From contig CM037590.1 in the NCBI GenBank assembly GCA_021018995.1, forward strand, positions 105,587,097 to 105,651,096: a stretch of DNA of 64,000 bases, given 5' to 3'. Below the pieces are notes generated by a model, which had not been told where the DNA came from, did not search any database, and saw only the letters and a list, made by a program, of their open reading frames with translations. Shown piece after piece: positions 12,155 through 25,100 of the stretch (its first letter is position 1; every line of letters starts with the position of its first letter). This stretch comes from Chloranthus sessilifolius (Eukaryota > Streptophyta > Magnoliopsida > Chloranthales > Chloranthaceae). The position numbers and the translations under genes are program-made.

Positions 12155-13080
12155 GTCAAAGTTTGACCTTTATTCAAATTTTGACTTTAATTAAAATTTG
12201 ATAAAGGCATCTTAACAATAGCTAGTGACTATTACAATTTTTATTTGTATTTTGGTAATGTAAATTTTTATCAGTCAAAGTTTGATATTTGGTCAAACTT
12301 TGACTTTGTAACTCAATTTAATTTTTTAAACTTTTATAGTCTCAATGAGATTATCATTTTATTAATTTATTAATTTTTTACATTATCAAATTTTATTTTC
12401 CTTTTTTTGACATTTGATCAAAATTTGACTTTTTCAAAATTATTTAATCAAATTTTTTACTAGTATAACGTAGCAATGAATATAAATACTATTATAATAA
12501 TTTGTAGTATGCCGTTATATTGCCAAATTGTCTATTAGACAGAACTAAAAATTTTGATCAAAATCTGACTTTTTTAAAAATTGAATTTTCTTTCAACATA
12601 TATCCTTAGTACATACTAACATTTACTATATAACTTTATACTTTAGTTTTTGAAAGTTCTATTAATCAAAGTTTGACTTTTATTAAAAGTGGATATTTAT
12701 CAATTTTTTAACTAGTGTAGCATAACGATGTATATGAATACTATTATGTTGATTTGCAATTAGACTTTTGTAACTTATTAATACATTGCAAGATTTTCAT
12801 TGTCAAAGTTGAAATTTTAGTCAAAGTTTGACTATTATAAAAAATTAATTTCCTTCCAACATGCAACCTTATACTAAATACTAGCAGTTACAATTTTATT
12901 ATTTAACTTTACACATTTTTATTTATCAAAATTTTTAGTTTGGTCAAAATCTAACTTCTTATTTGAATTTGAGTTTTCAAACTATAACTTATGTAACTTA
13001 ATAATAAATAATAATAACTATGGTGTTAATTTGTAATGTAATAAAATATCATTCGAAAAGTTTATTAATATTTGACTTTG
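12155..13080. repeat. Degenerate ~128-bp periodic repeat with GTCAAAGTTTGAC core
   Basis: Variants of the palindrome GTCAAAGTTTGAC recur near 12155, 12274, 12409, 12554, 12664, 12802, 12820 and 12924, with a further weak one near 13066. The usual spacing is 110-145 bases. The text between them, with ACTAGTATAACGTAGCAATG-like blocks, also repeats weakly. Confidence 0.65.
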
Positions 13081-13549
13081 ACTATGATTTTGATAAAAAA
13101 AAAAGTCAATCTATAACTGTTGCAACACAAAGAAATAAGTTAGGTATTTTCCTAAATAAATTTTTTTGTTCTTTTCTCACTAAGTATTTGTTCAAACTAA
13201 CATCTACTTTCATAAAAGTAGAAAATATATTATCCAAATTTAAAAACTCATTTACAAATTCTTTTTCACATATACTAATCAAATAAGAGAAATCAATTTC
13301 TAATGAAAATCATTTTTCAAACACACTAATCAAATCAATCAATGGAAAATTCAATTCCAGAGGAAATCAACTAAAAAATTGATTCCATTTCCTCTGTGAA
13401 GTTTCCTTACTATCAAGCAGGGCCTACAGGAAAACTCTTTTCTCCATTGAAGATAGTGTAGCAACAATTTTTCATACAGGGGTCAGAGATAGCCCATATG
13501 AAAGTCATCAAACCAGGTTGTCTTCTAGATCAAGTCCTAACTCTAGTGT

Positions 13550-13570
13550 GTGTGTATATATATATATATC
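13550..13570. repeat. Short (TA)n microsatellite
   Basis: A GTGTGTGTATATATATATAT tract directly abuts the MITE pair. Confidence 0.85.
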
Positions 13571-13571
13571 T

Positions 13572-13946
13572 AGGGAGCCGGTTAGGTCCTCCAATGGAGG
13601 ACGGTGACCGTCCTCCAAGATCCACGTGGCACCCAAAACACTTTCTGAGTGCCACGTGGAGCACAGGTGGACAGTTTAGATCAACATTAAAAAAAAAAAA
13701 TCGAAAAATAAATTTTAAACTCACAAAGTCAAAGTTTGACAGTTTTCATTGGTCAACATTTCACGATTCAAAATATACACGGTGGAGATGAGTTTTTAAT
13801 TTTATTTTTTTTCAAAAATGATCTAAGCAATGCACCCAAGCTCCACGTAGCACCCAAAAAGTGTTTTGGGTGCCACGCAAAGCTCCACGTAAAAAGTTGG
13901 AGGACAGTGACCGTCCTCCCATGGAGGACGAAGGCCTTTTCCACAT
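13572..13946. mobile_element. MITE with long terminal inverted repeats, copy 1
   Basis: The element starts AGGGAGCCGGTTAGGTCCTCC. Its right end, inverted, reads a related GGCCTTCGTCCTCC... sequence, and both ends share TGGCACCCAAAACACT and GGAGGACGGTGACCGTCCTCC blocks in opposite orientation. There is no coding capacity. The interior (ATTTTAAACTCACAAAGTCA) is AT-rich. It lies head-to-tail with copy 2. Confidence 0.75.
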
Positions 13947-14305
13947 AGGGAGCCGATTAGGCCCTCCAAGATCCACGTGGAGGAGGTCCACATGGCACCC
14001 AAAACACTTTTTGGGTGCCGCGTGGAGCACAAGTAGACAGTTTAAATCAACATTAAAAAAAAAAATCGAAAAATAAATTTTAAACCCACAAAGTCAAAGT
14101 TTGAAGGTTTTCTTTGGTCAACATTTCACGATTCAAAATATACACGGTGGAGATGAGTTTTTAATTTTATTTTTTTTCAAAAATGATCTAAGCAATGCAC
14201 CCAAGCTCCACGTGGCACCCAAAAAGTGTTTTGGGTGCCATTTGGAGCTCCACGTAAAAAGTTGGAGGACGGTGACCGTCCTCCCAAGGAGGACGAAGGC
14301 CTTTT

Positions 14306-14308
<3 letters not shown>
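13947..14308. mobile_element. MITE copy 2, tandem to copy 1
   Basis: It repeats copy 1 almost throughout (AGGGAGCCGATTAGGCCCTCC to GGAGGACGAAGGCCTTTTCC). The left end lacks the inner GGACGGTGACC block, where it reads AGATCCACGTGGAGGAGG instead. It is followed directly by a TA microsatellite. Confidence 0.75.

Positions 14309-14365
<57 letters not shown>
14308..14365. repeat. (TA)n microsatellite, about 28 units
   Basis: An uninterrupted TA run directly follows the second MITE. Confidence 0.95.
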
Positions 14366-14367
<2 letters not shown>

Positions 14368-15350
14368 TCTATTTCAAGTTTTGGGCATTGAAAATCCATG
14401 TTCCGATTCCAAACTTCCTGCCCAAAGTTCTAAATTGGGCCAAAAAAACAAATTTCTAGATTCCAATCTGTAATAAGAAGTTTTAGGGTTTGAAAACCCA
14501 CGTTCCAATTACTAAAACCCTGCCCAAATTTCTAATTTCTCATAATTTAGAGAAAAAAATCAGAGCCTTTGGGATTCTGAAGTGTAAAAACAAGAGGTTT
14601 TGGGCTTTGAATACCGATGTTTTTTATCCAAACCACTTGCCGAATTTGTAATTCAAAGGGAACAACACCATATGTTTTCAAAGGTTTTGGGCTTTAAAAA
14701 CACATTTTTCACAGGTGCTGTTCTTTTGGATGTGCTGTGTAAAATGCACTAAAAAGGCGATTTTACAAGCTCCTTTTGCTTTCAATAGAACAAACTTTCT
14801 ACAAGGAAAAATTACATGCGAAGTCTAGATTGCAAGTAATATAGTCGGCAATATTTTGCAGGTAATGGTCATTATGGGAGAAACAATTTAGGCCCAAACG
14901 AGCATGCCCAAAGTGAGTCCTGCAAAAAGCACAATTTGTCTTAGAACTGACTTCCACAGATTTCAATGCCTTAGAATTAACTGTCCAAACAACCGCCAAC
15001 AAAATTAGTTTCCAACGTGATTTATCACCCTTCCTGATGTCGATGTCTCATTATATAAAAACTTTGCAGACAGTCTCAATAATCTATCTTGACATATAAT
15101 CATTCCCTCCCCCCCCCCCCCCCCCCAACCCCTTCCGCTCCCAAAAAAAACAAAAGAAAGAAATTTTACTGGAAGTTCCTTAAACAACCAGACTGGAATC
15201 TGTTACAGCCCTGAAATAAAGGCAAACAACAAAAAAGCTGCCTTGGACCTTTAGAATTTAGAAGCAACCACTCCTACAATAGCCAATCGAAGAAAAAAGA
15301 AAAACCCACTCCTACAATGGAAGCTCCATCTTCCATACAAATCGTGTGGT
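14366..15350. other. Non-coding stretch with degenerate repeats
   Basis: The phrase TTTTGGGCTTTGAAAAC...CCAAAC...TGCCCAAATT recurs near 14378, 14480, 14596 and 14681, a decayed tandem repeat with about 100-115-bp spacing. A C18 run lies at 15109-15126. No gene is visible. Confidence 0.5.
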
Positions 15351-15603
15351 GGTGGGTGTTCAATTCTACTATAATTGTTTACAAACATACAAATGCACAA
15401 ATTTGTTAATAAAGGCTGGGGGTAAGGGATGACAGAGTGGTGCTTGTCACCACCACAGGATTCCACACCCCACTACACGCGACAACCCATATCATATCGA
15501 CACAGGCGGCTATACAGACTCCACGCCATCATTCCCTTATGCAAGAATCTGGAAGTACTTACAGTTAAATTAGTACAGAGAGGGAAAGCCCTCCTGGAGT
15601 TGA
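15351..15603 (-). other. Probable 3' untranslated region of the SCAB-type gene
   Basis: This lies directly downstream of the SCAB stop codon on the minus strand. It has no repeats and a balanced base composition, unlike the surrounding elements. On the minus strand it becomes T-rich with TTTGTATGTTTGTAAAC near 15370-15395, typical of plant 3' ends. No canonical AATAAA is present at the expected place, so the true end is uncertain. Confidence 0.45.
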
Positions 15604-15648
15604 TTAGGTTCCGAGAGGTGCTCGATCACCTGGTCCGGCAAGCATGAT
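15604..15648 (-). CDS. SCAB: SCAB last exon: 14 codons and TAA stop
   Basis: The minus strand reads TTGCCAG, then ATCATGCTTGCCGGACCAGG, coding IMLAGPGDRAPLGT and stop. This matches the conserved tail that follows the DCN of the PH-like domain in SCAB proteins, and phase 0 fits the donor at 39252. The exon is 23.6 kb from the previous one. It is short, so the call rests on the tail motif and phase. Confidence 0.82.
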   Translation of the reverse strand: MMLAGPGDRAPLGT

Positions 15649-16123
15649 CTGGCAATATCATTAAGTCATAATTCAAGTATATAGAAGAATAAGCAACTTT
15701 TTCTTTTGTTCATAATTTAATAACGAAATAATTGAAGGGGGAAAAAAAACACTGGTATGAAAATGGGACCAGACCCCGCAGTTGGAAAATAGACTGCTGA
15801 CTGCTATCATGCCTTGATGCAGATCAAAACCACCACAGGATTTTCCAGTTCCAAATGATCTGGGAATGGGAATAGGAAAAAGGGTGTCCTGCCCAATCCT
15901 CAAATCACCAACCTTGGAAAATGCATTGATATTTTTTAGCACAAAATCAATGAATGGTCAAACGTGCACTTTCACTAATTTGCGTGACCATAAATAGTTG
16001 GGCGGCTCCTGAAGCTCGACCATTTGGAAAGTAGATTGACCCAAGCACAAACACTAGTGCTTGGGTTGCCTACCTAGTACCAAATCCAACTAGAATTGGC
16101 CCTAAACCCTACTGCTATAGTTC

Positions 16124-16170
<47 letters not shown>

Positions 16171-19100
16171 ATGAGGCTCTCAACACTCGGGAACAAGGCA
16201 ATCCAACCGTCAATCCAACATTTTCAACCAGTCACCCTGAATCTACAATGTGCATCAAGTAGAGCCTTCTCTGGTGTATTCTTTACAATTTGTTTTACTG
16301 GTTTTGGTAAATTCCCATTTTTTTAAAAACAATTTATAAAAGAAACATAAAAATAAAACAAGCATAAATAATAATAAAAATAGAATTGACTTCTCAAAAT
16401 ATTACATACATCATATAGAGGCCGAACTATTTACTTTTTTTAATAGTCAAAAAAATTTCAAAGGGAGCCGTTACTTGCACACGAGAAGTTCTTGCACATA
16501 ATTTAAAGAAAGACTTGGTATTTTCGGGACCCATGGCATGTGAAAACACCATCTAAGCCATCTGATTTGAAGGCCATGATGTAAAGAGCTTAGGGGCGAA
16601 AGATTGGCGCGAAACACGATCTTTATCATATGATTCAACACAGTCAACTGCTGAATCAAATAATGGCCGTTGACTACATTGAATCATATGATAAAGATCA
16701 TTTTCGTGTCAATCAAATTAAATAGCTTAGAAGGTGTTTTCACAAGGCACAGGTCCCCAAAATACCATGTTTCTTTTTTTATTTCGTTTCTCATAACCTG
16801 GGTATCCTGGCCTCTTAGAGCACCCGACCAATCCCGAAGGCAAGTGCGCACCCCAACTTAGCACATTCACATGCACATGTTGTGTGTCAGCACATTCTCT
16901 GGTGTATTCTTTACAATTTGTTTTACTGGTTCTGCTAAATCCCCTTTTTTTCAAAAACAATATATAAAAGAAACATAAAAATAAAACAAGCATAAATAAT
17001 AATAAAAATAGAATGACTTCTCAAAATATTACATACATCATATAGAGGCCGAACTATTTCTTTTTAACTTTTTTAAACATTTAAAAAAATTTCAAAGGGA
17101 GCCGTAACTTGCACATAGTTTAAAAGAAAGACTTGGTATTTTCGGGTCCCATGCCATGTGCAAACACCATCTAAGCCGTCTGATTTGAAGGCCATGATGT
17201 AAAGAGCTTAGGGGCGAAACATTGGCGCGAAACACGATCTTTATCATTTGATTCAACACAGTCAACTGCTGAATCAAATAATGGCCTTTGACTGCATTGA
17301 ATCATATGATAAAGATCATTTTCGTGTCAATCAAATCAAACAGCTTAGAAGGTGATTTAACAAGGCACGGGTCCCCAAAATACCATGTTTCCTTTTTTTC
17401 ATTTGGTTTCTCATAGCTTGGGTGTCCGGGCTAATCCTGGAGGCAAGTGAGCACCCCAAGTTAGCACATTCACATGCACATGTTGTGTGTCAGCACATTC
17501 TTTGATGTATTCCTTACAATTTGTTTTACTGGTTTTGCTAAATTCCCATTTATTTTCAAAAACAATTTATAAAAGAAACATAAAAATAAAACAAGCATAA
17601 ATAATAATAAATATAGAATGACTTCTAAAAATATTACATACATCATATAGAGGCCGAACTATTTACTTTTTTTAATAGTCAAAAAAATTTCAAAGGGAGC
17701 CGTTATTTGCACAGGAGAAGTTCTTGCACATAGTTTAAAGAAAGACTTGGTATTTTCGGGACCCATGCCATGCGAAAATACCATCTAAGCCGTCTGATTT
17801 GAAGGCCATAATGTAAAGAGCTTAGGGGCGAAACATTGGCGCGAAACACGATCTTTATCATATGATTCAACAGTCAACTGCTGAATCAAATAATGGCCTT
17901 TGACTGCATTGAATCATATGATAAAGATCATTTTCGTGTCAATCAAATCAAACAGCTTAGGAGGTGTTTTCACAAGGCACAGGTCCCCAAAATACCATGT
18001 TTCCTGTTTTTTTATTTGGTTTCTCATAACCTGGGTGTCCGGGCCTCTTAGAGCACCCGACTAATCCCGGAGGCAAGTGCGCACCCCAACTTAGCACATT
18101 CACATGCACATGTGTGTCAGCACATTCTCTGGTGTATTCTTTACAATTTGTTTTACTGATTTTGCTAAATCCCCATTTTTTTCTAAAACAATTTATAAAA
18201 GAAATATAAAAATAAAAATAGAATGACTACTCAAAATATTACGTACATCATATAGAGGCCGAACTATTTCTTTTTAACTTTTTTAAACAGTTTAAAAAAA
18301 ATTTCAAAAGGAGCCGTTACTTGCACATAGTTTAAAAGAAAGACTTGGCATTTTCGGGACCCATGACATGTGAAAACACCATCTAAGCCGTCTGATTTGA
18401 AGGCCATGATGTAAAGAGCTTAGGGGAGAAACATTGGTGCGAAACACAATCTTTATCATATGATTCAACACAGTCAACTGCTGAATCAAATAATGGCCTT
18501 TGACTGCATTGAATCATATGATAAAGATCATTTTCGTGTCAATCAAATCAAATAGCTTAGAAGGTGTTTTCACAAGGCACAGGTCCCCAAAATACCATGT
18601 TTCCTTTTTTTCGTTTGGTTTCTCATAGCTTGGGTGTCCAGGCCTCTTAGAGTACCCGACTAATCCCGGAGGCAAGCGAGCACCCCAAGTTAGCACATTC
18701 ACATGCACATGTTGTGTGTCAGCACATTCTCTGGTGTATTCTTTACAATTTGTTTTACTGGTTCTGCTAAATTCCCATTTTTTTCAAAAACAATTTATAA
18801 AAGAAACATAAAAATAAAACAAGAATAAATAATAATAAAAATAGAATGGCTTCTCAAAATATTACATACAGCTTATAGAGGCCGAACTATTTCTTTTGAA
18901 CTTTTTTAATAATCAAAAAATTTCAAAGGGAGCCATTACTTGCACACGAGAAGTTCTTGCACATAGTTTAAAGAAAGACTTAGTATTTTTGAAGGCCGTG
19001 ATGTAAAGAGCTTAGGGGCGAAACATTGTCGCGAAACACGATCGTTATCATATGATTCAACACAGTCAACTTCTGAATCAAATAATGGTCTTTGACTGCA

Positions 19101-22100
19101 TTGAATCATATGATAAAGATCATTTTTGTGTCGATCAAATCAAACAGCTTAGAAGGTGTTTTCACAAGGCACAGGTCCCCAAAATGCCATGTTTCCTTTT
19201 TTTTGGTTTCTCATAACCTGGGTGTCCGGGCTTCTTAGAGCACCCGACTAATCCCGGGGGCAAGTGTGCACCCCAAGTTAGCACATTCACGCGTTGGGTG
19301 TCAGCAAGACATATAGATCCCTACGGTAGCCTCAAGAGAGGGGTGTGTGTGTGTGTGTGTGTGTGCGCGTTGGAACTCAGGTCTCTCCTGTGCAAGTAAT
19401 GGCTCGCATTGCAAAAAAAAACTAGAAAATATTTTACATTCTCCTGATTTGTTTATTTCTTTAATTAAAAACTTAAGCCACAGCCAGTGCCGGTCGAAAC
19501 ACAACAGTTAAAAACATTTAAAAAATTAATTCAAAAACGCACAGGAAATAGAAATGAATAATAGATACAAGGCAGTCAGTGGACCGGTCAGGCCCGGCCT
19601 GTCAAGCTTTCGAACCGAGCCCTGCTCTTAACAACTGAGGTCTGGGTAAAAGGTTCCGATCTGGGATCTCATACCTAAAATTTGAGACTGATTAAAAATT
19701 GGGCCATCCAATGTAAAAAATAATAAACATCTTTTAGCCCAGCATGTTTAAATCATTCTCGATTGGGACCTGGCCTGATAATAATTTAGTTCCATTTAGT
19801 GAACTTTTACTAAACTTTTTCGTTGAATAAAAGATGGGCCACTTCAGGCCCAGACCATGAAAATTTTGTCATGAAACATATTCGTAGTATAATTTAGTGT
19901 TTATAAAATTAAGGTTATGTACGAAGTAAAAATGGATTCATAAGCATAAAAAATAGTTTTTACGTATTTCTTATATTTGACACTCCGCACTTAGTGAACA
20001 AAATCCCGCTCACAAATCTAAAACCATCAATCAATGATTGAATTCAGGTCTGAATAATTATGGAGAAGAAAATTTGTACTAAAGTAAACAAATCAAAATA
20101 TTGCCTGACGGTTTGAGAGTACAACTTGTACTCACAGGTGATTGTATTATCAGGCTAAAACACTGACCCATATGCATCAGGCATCTCGGATGATATCCAC
20201 CTATGATGAAATCATCAATCAAGACCAGCCACTTGGCATGCATCATCATGGATGGGCAACAGCCCAAAAATGGTGTGATAAAATGAATATAGAACATTGC
20301 ATATATTCGTTTTAACCGTCTCATTTGTAGGCCCTCAATTCAACTGGAAGGTCATGATTGTGTGTGACAGTTGATAATTTGATGGTTGGCTCATGTAGAA
20401 GGTCATTGGACCATGTTTTACAATACGGATCACGAATCACCATAAGAGTACCTAACTTGGATGATAATTAAGGTTAGGTAGGAAGAGAGGAAAATTACGG
20501 TTGAGTGTGGATTACTAAAACCCACATATCATTAATAGGTATATCATTTACAAATTGTTATTTGATACTCAGTAACTTCCTAAGCACACCCATATTTACA
20601 TAGTAATGCACACACACACCAACACTCCCCCTCAAGTTGGAGTATGTATATCTATCATCCCAACTTAGAGGTGATGTCAAAGAGTCTCTTTCTGCCAACG
20701 CCTTTAGTGAGCATGTCGGCCAGCTGATCTTCAGAATGAATTTGAGTTATGACAATATCCTTTGATTCAACTTTCTCTCGGATGAAATGGCAATCAACCT
20801 CGATATGCTTTGTCCTTTCATGATAGATCGGATTCTCTGCGATATAACGTGCAGCCTCATTATCACCATATTGGATCATATGCAAAGTAACAGGAACTCC
20901 TAAATAAGATAGGATATGTTTTAACCACATACCCTCGGGAGCTCCTTGAGACATAACTCTATACTCCCCCTCTGCACTGGAGTTAGAAAGCACATGTTGT
21001 TTCTTCACTTCCATGTCACCAAATTTTCTCCAAAGGAATGTACAGCAGTGGTAGATCTCCATCATCAAGAGATCCCGCCCAATCTGCATATGTAAACGTC
21101 TCAATATCCAAGTGCCCATGATTACTGTACAAGAGTCCTCTGTCATGACTCCTTTTTAAATATCTGAATATCCTATAAATCGCATCAAGATGGATATTCA
21201 TGGGTGAGTCAATGTACTTGCTCATGGCACCTACAGCATAGGTTATATTAGAATGAGTTTCCAACTAATCTCTGATAGCTTCTAGGATCCTTGAGAGGTT
21301 CACCAACCTATCATTCTGCTCAATAGGTTTCACAGCAAGCTTGCACCCCAACGGTCCAGTATCATGAAGTAGATCCAAAGCAAATTTTCTCCGTGACATT
21401 GCAATCCCTTTCTTGGACCTTTTGCCACCTCAATACCTAGAAAATACTTTAGAGGACCTAAATCCTTGATTTCAAAGGCTCTATGAAGGTGTTCTTCCAA
21501 ACATACTAGTTCTTCACTATCATCTCTAGTGATGATAATATCATCCACATAAACCAAGATGGTTGTAGTATGCACCACTTTCTTCACAAACAAAGTGGGA
21601 TCGTTGTAACTTCTTCGATATCCACAACTCATTATGGCTTCACTAAACTTCTGAAACCGAGCACGTGGAGACTGCTTTAACCCATAGATGGACTTCTTAA
21701 GCTTGCACACTTTCCCAGTCTCCCCATGTTTGATAAAGCCAAGAGGGAGAGCCATATCGAGCTCCTCCTTCAAATCACCATGAAGGAATGCATTCTTCAC
21801 ATCCAACTATGATTTTACAACTGTAGCAAATATATCTTGATAATCGACCCCTATGTTTGAATGAACCTTCTTGCAACTAACCTTGTTTTGTATCTCTCAA
21901 TGGTCCCATCAAGTCTTATATTTTACAGTATAGACCCACATACAACCCACTACTTTCTTTCCCGGAGGAAGATCAGCGTCTCATGTCTTGTTATGTTCTA
22001 ATGCTTGCATTTCCTGCGCCATAGCCTTAGTCCATTCGGGGGGAGATAGGGCTTCAAACACATAATTAGGAACAGTAATAGAATCCAATGATGAGATAAA

Positions 22101-25100
22101 CTTGAAATGAGAGACAGATAAACCTTTATATGAAATGAATTTTTGGATAGGATGTTTAGTACCTTTACGCAAAGCAATAGGCAGATCAATATCGAAGGAG
22201 GGATCTGTCTTTGGAGACGATTAATAGTGGTCTGTGGTACCGACTCTACTTGAGGCTCTTCCTGAACTTCTTCTTGAACATCTTCGTGAACGGGAGGTTT
22301 CCTAAACCTCTTTCTCACAAAAAAAATTTCTCTAAAGTGGTTTCCCGTAGTTCTCAACTCCAACTTGGAGTTTCTATTCTACAACTCCTTTTGTGACCCC
22401 TTCATCTTGACCCTCCCTCACATCAATGACGGGAATAATAGGAAGCATACCAAGGCTCTCTTCCATTCTCATAACAATCTCCCCATAAAGAGGGCACTGA
22501 AACCTCTCTTCTTGAATTTTTGACAAGGGAGTATCCTCAAAAAATGTTACATCTATAGTCATGTACCGCTTTCTAGAAATATGATCATACACCTTGTACC
22601 CTTTCTGTGATGGAGGGTACCCAACAAAGATGCATCGAGCTGCTTTAGCACTCAACTTGTCACAATGAATATCAAGGATTTGGGCAAAACATTGTCAATC
22701 AAAGATCTTGGGAGGAATTGGAAAGAGAAGTTTGGAGGGAAACATGTAGTGAGAAGACTTTCTTTGGAGGATGGGAGTGGGCATTCTGTTAATGAGGAAA
22801 CATGCAATGAGCACGACTTCAAACCACAAGTTTCTAGGAACATTTTTTCCAATCAATAATGCCCTAACAACTTCCAACATGTGACCTTTTTTTCTCTCTG
22901 CAACTCCATTTTGTTGAGGGGTATATATGGACATGATCTCCGCACTAGATCCTATGCTACTGAAGATAAGATTGAAGGAGGCGTGAAGAGTATTCTCCCC
23001 CGTTATCAGACCTAAGGATCTTTAAAGATGCATTAAATTGATTTTGGATGAGTTTGTGGTACGTAAGGAAGATGGAGGCAACTTCATCTTCAGTCTTCAT
23101 TATGTATAGGGTACGTGACGGGTACAGTCGTCAATGACGGACACAAAGTAACGAAACACCAAATCAATTCCACAATTTGAAGCATCACAATCAGGACAAC
23201 CAAACCCATGCTCACAATAACCATAAAATAAGACAATAGACATTCTACAGCTGCAAGGACAAATTCTGGGCAAAATATCAGGTGTCACAATCCCCACAAA
23301 GTTCCACAACTTCAAAAGGATTCACAACTGCGAATACTGAATCTGTTCCCAAAACTGGGTTACACAACCCACAATCAACGAACAGCCACAATTCAGGCTG
23401 CAAATAGCAGAAACTACTGAAAGTGGGTTACACAAACCACAATCAACAAAAACAGCGACCTCCACCAGGCTGCAAACAGCAAATTGGAGCTCAAAGCTGT
23501 TTTTCACAACCCAACCAGTGATTCTACCACCACTTCACCAAATCTAGCCACCCAGACTCCCAATCAATGGATGACAACCAATCGACCAACCACCACAACT
23601 ACATCAATTCCATGAATAACATACATAGTATACGACTTAATCACCATTATATTGCTCTTAATCACAACTTTAAACAGTAATGCACATCTAAAACCACTCA
23701 AAAATAGCAAGAACTTTAAATCTCAAGAAAAAAATGTGTAAAATACATGTTACCAGCAAAGTGGAGGTAAATCTGGTGGGGACGCCAACATCATAAGTTG
23801 AGTTTGAACCACATCGCATATATTGGCGAAAGAAGCAAGCCAAGGAACAGCTAACAGTGGAGTTTGAAGAGCTTGAGAACCTAAAGGAAGCCAAATTGGT
23901 CGCCCAAGCGAGATTAAGGTTGCCCAGGCGACCAGATTCATCCACAAATCAAAGGGGCTGGTCGCCCAAGCGACCAGCAAGCATACACATAGGCTATGGG
24001 TTCTCGCCTGGGTGAGAACCATTGAAGTTCTCGCCCGAGCGAGAATCCATCTCTCCCAATCGAGAATTCAAGTCACTTTAAGTTAGTTCACGTCACGAAT
24101 TTTGTCCCTTCTGTCCTTCCGAGTTTCTTTCTTTTCTTTTGGAATTATTCCTATACATATGTAATTTCTACTTTGGGTATTGTAGTACTTAGCCATTTTA
24201 GGGTTTTTCTCCTTTTGGGACTTATTATATAAGGTCATTATGTAATCCAAATTGGTAGAGAATTGCTAATGAATGAATGAAAATGTCTTGCATTGAGCTT
24301 GAGATGAGCTTGTGAAGAGTGATTCTTCTTCCCCATACGGGTTTGGTGAGAGGCCAAGGGTGAGATTCCCATTTAAGTTCTTGATATTCTCCTTTTTTCT
24401 ATTTTGCTTGCTATTTTCTTGCTTTTATATCCATCTATTTGAATGTTTAAAACCACCAAAATCCCAAGTCTTGAGCTATCTTGATGTCCATTGTGGATTG
24501 ATTCTCTTCAATACCCATCGATCCACAATCATTGTTGGGCTCGAGATCGCACCAATGTGCCGATTGATCGTTCCCTTCAAAGTCCTAGCGAAGAGCTACA
24601 AGAATCCACATCAATCAATGAGCGAGCGCCCCAACCTAGTAGATGCTAGTTCTCTATCTCTAGGATCACATGTAACGTCCCGAAAATTTCGATTTCCGAA
24701 ACCATCCGACTCGATATGCATGCCCGACGGGCCACGCAGTCCAAGATAATAAAATTTAATTGTTAAGTAAGCAAGGGTGAAAACTTAAGATAAGGTGACC
24801 GTTAGATGAGATGATGTACACCGACGTAAGGTATATCGGCTTAACACTCAAAAGTAAAACTTTGAATATAAAAGCTAAACTTGGATACGGAAATCGTTTC
24901 CTTGCTTTGTTGGTTGAGACCTTGTGAGTAAAGAAGTGAAGAGAGAGGAGAGGAAGAAAACTTTAGCTTACTTCCAACAAAGTAAAGTAAGGATTGATCT
25001 CGTGTGTGTTCGATTCGATCGTAAGAAGGTGGGTTTTCAAACCCTTTGACGCGTGGGAAAAGAGAAACCAGAGATTTGAAGGTTTAGGGCATCATTGTGC

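Larger units (their letters stand above)
11781..13425. mobile_element. Non-autonomous element with terminal inverted repeats
   Basis: The left end AGGCTTTATTTGATAACATG and the inverse of the right end, AGGCCCTGCTTGATAGTAAG, match at most positions, and similarity continues into the element. The interior is very AT-rich, without a gene, and shows a roughly 128-bp periodicity. The ends resemble hAT- or Harbinger-type MITE ends, but I found no convincing target duplication, so the superfamily is open. Confidence 0.5.

Noticed and set aside
13530-14399. Several overlapping frames of 60-97 residues with HPKHFLG-type words
   Set aside because: They are readings of the MITE inverted repeats on both strands, not proteins.
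15429-15647. 72-residue plus-strand frame
   Set aside because: It overlaps the SCAB last exon and 3' untranslated region on the opposite strand; the minus-strand reading is better supported.
16096-16326. Frame containing (RE)n
   Set aside because: Generated by the GA microsatellite.
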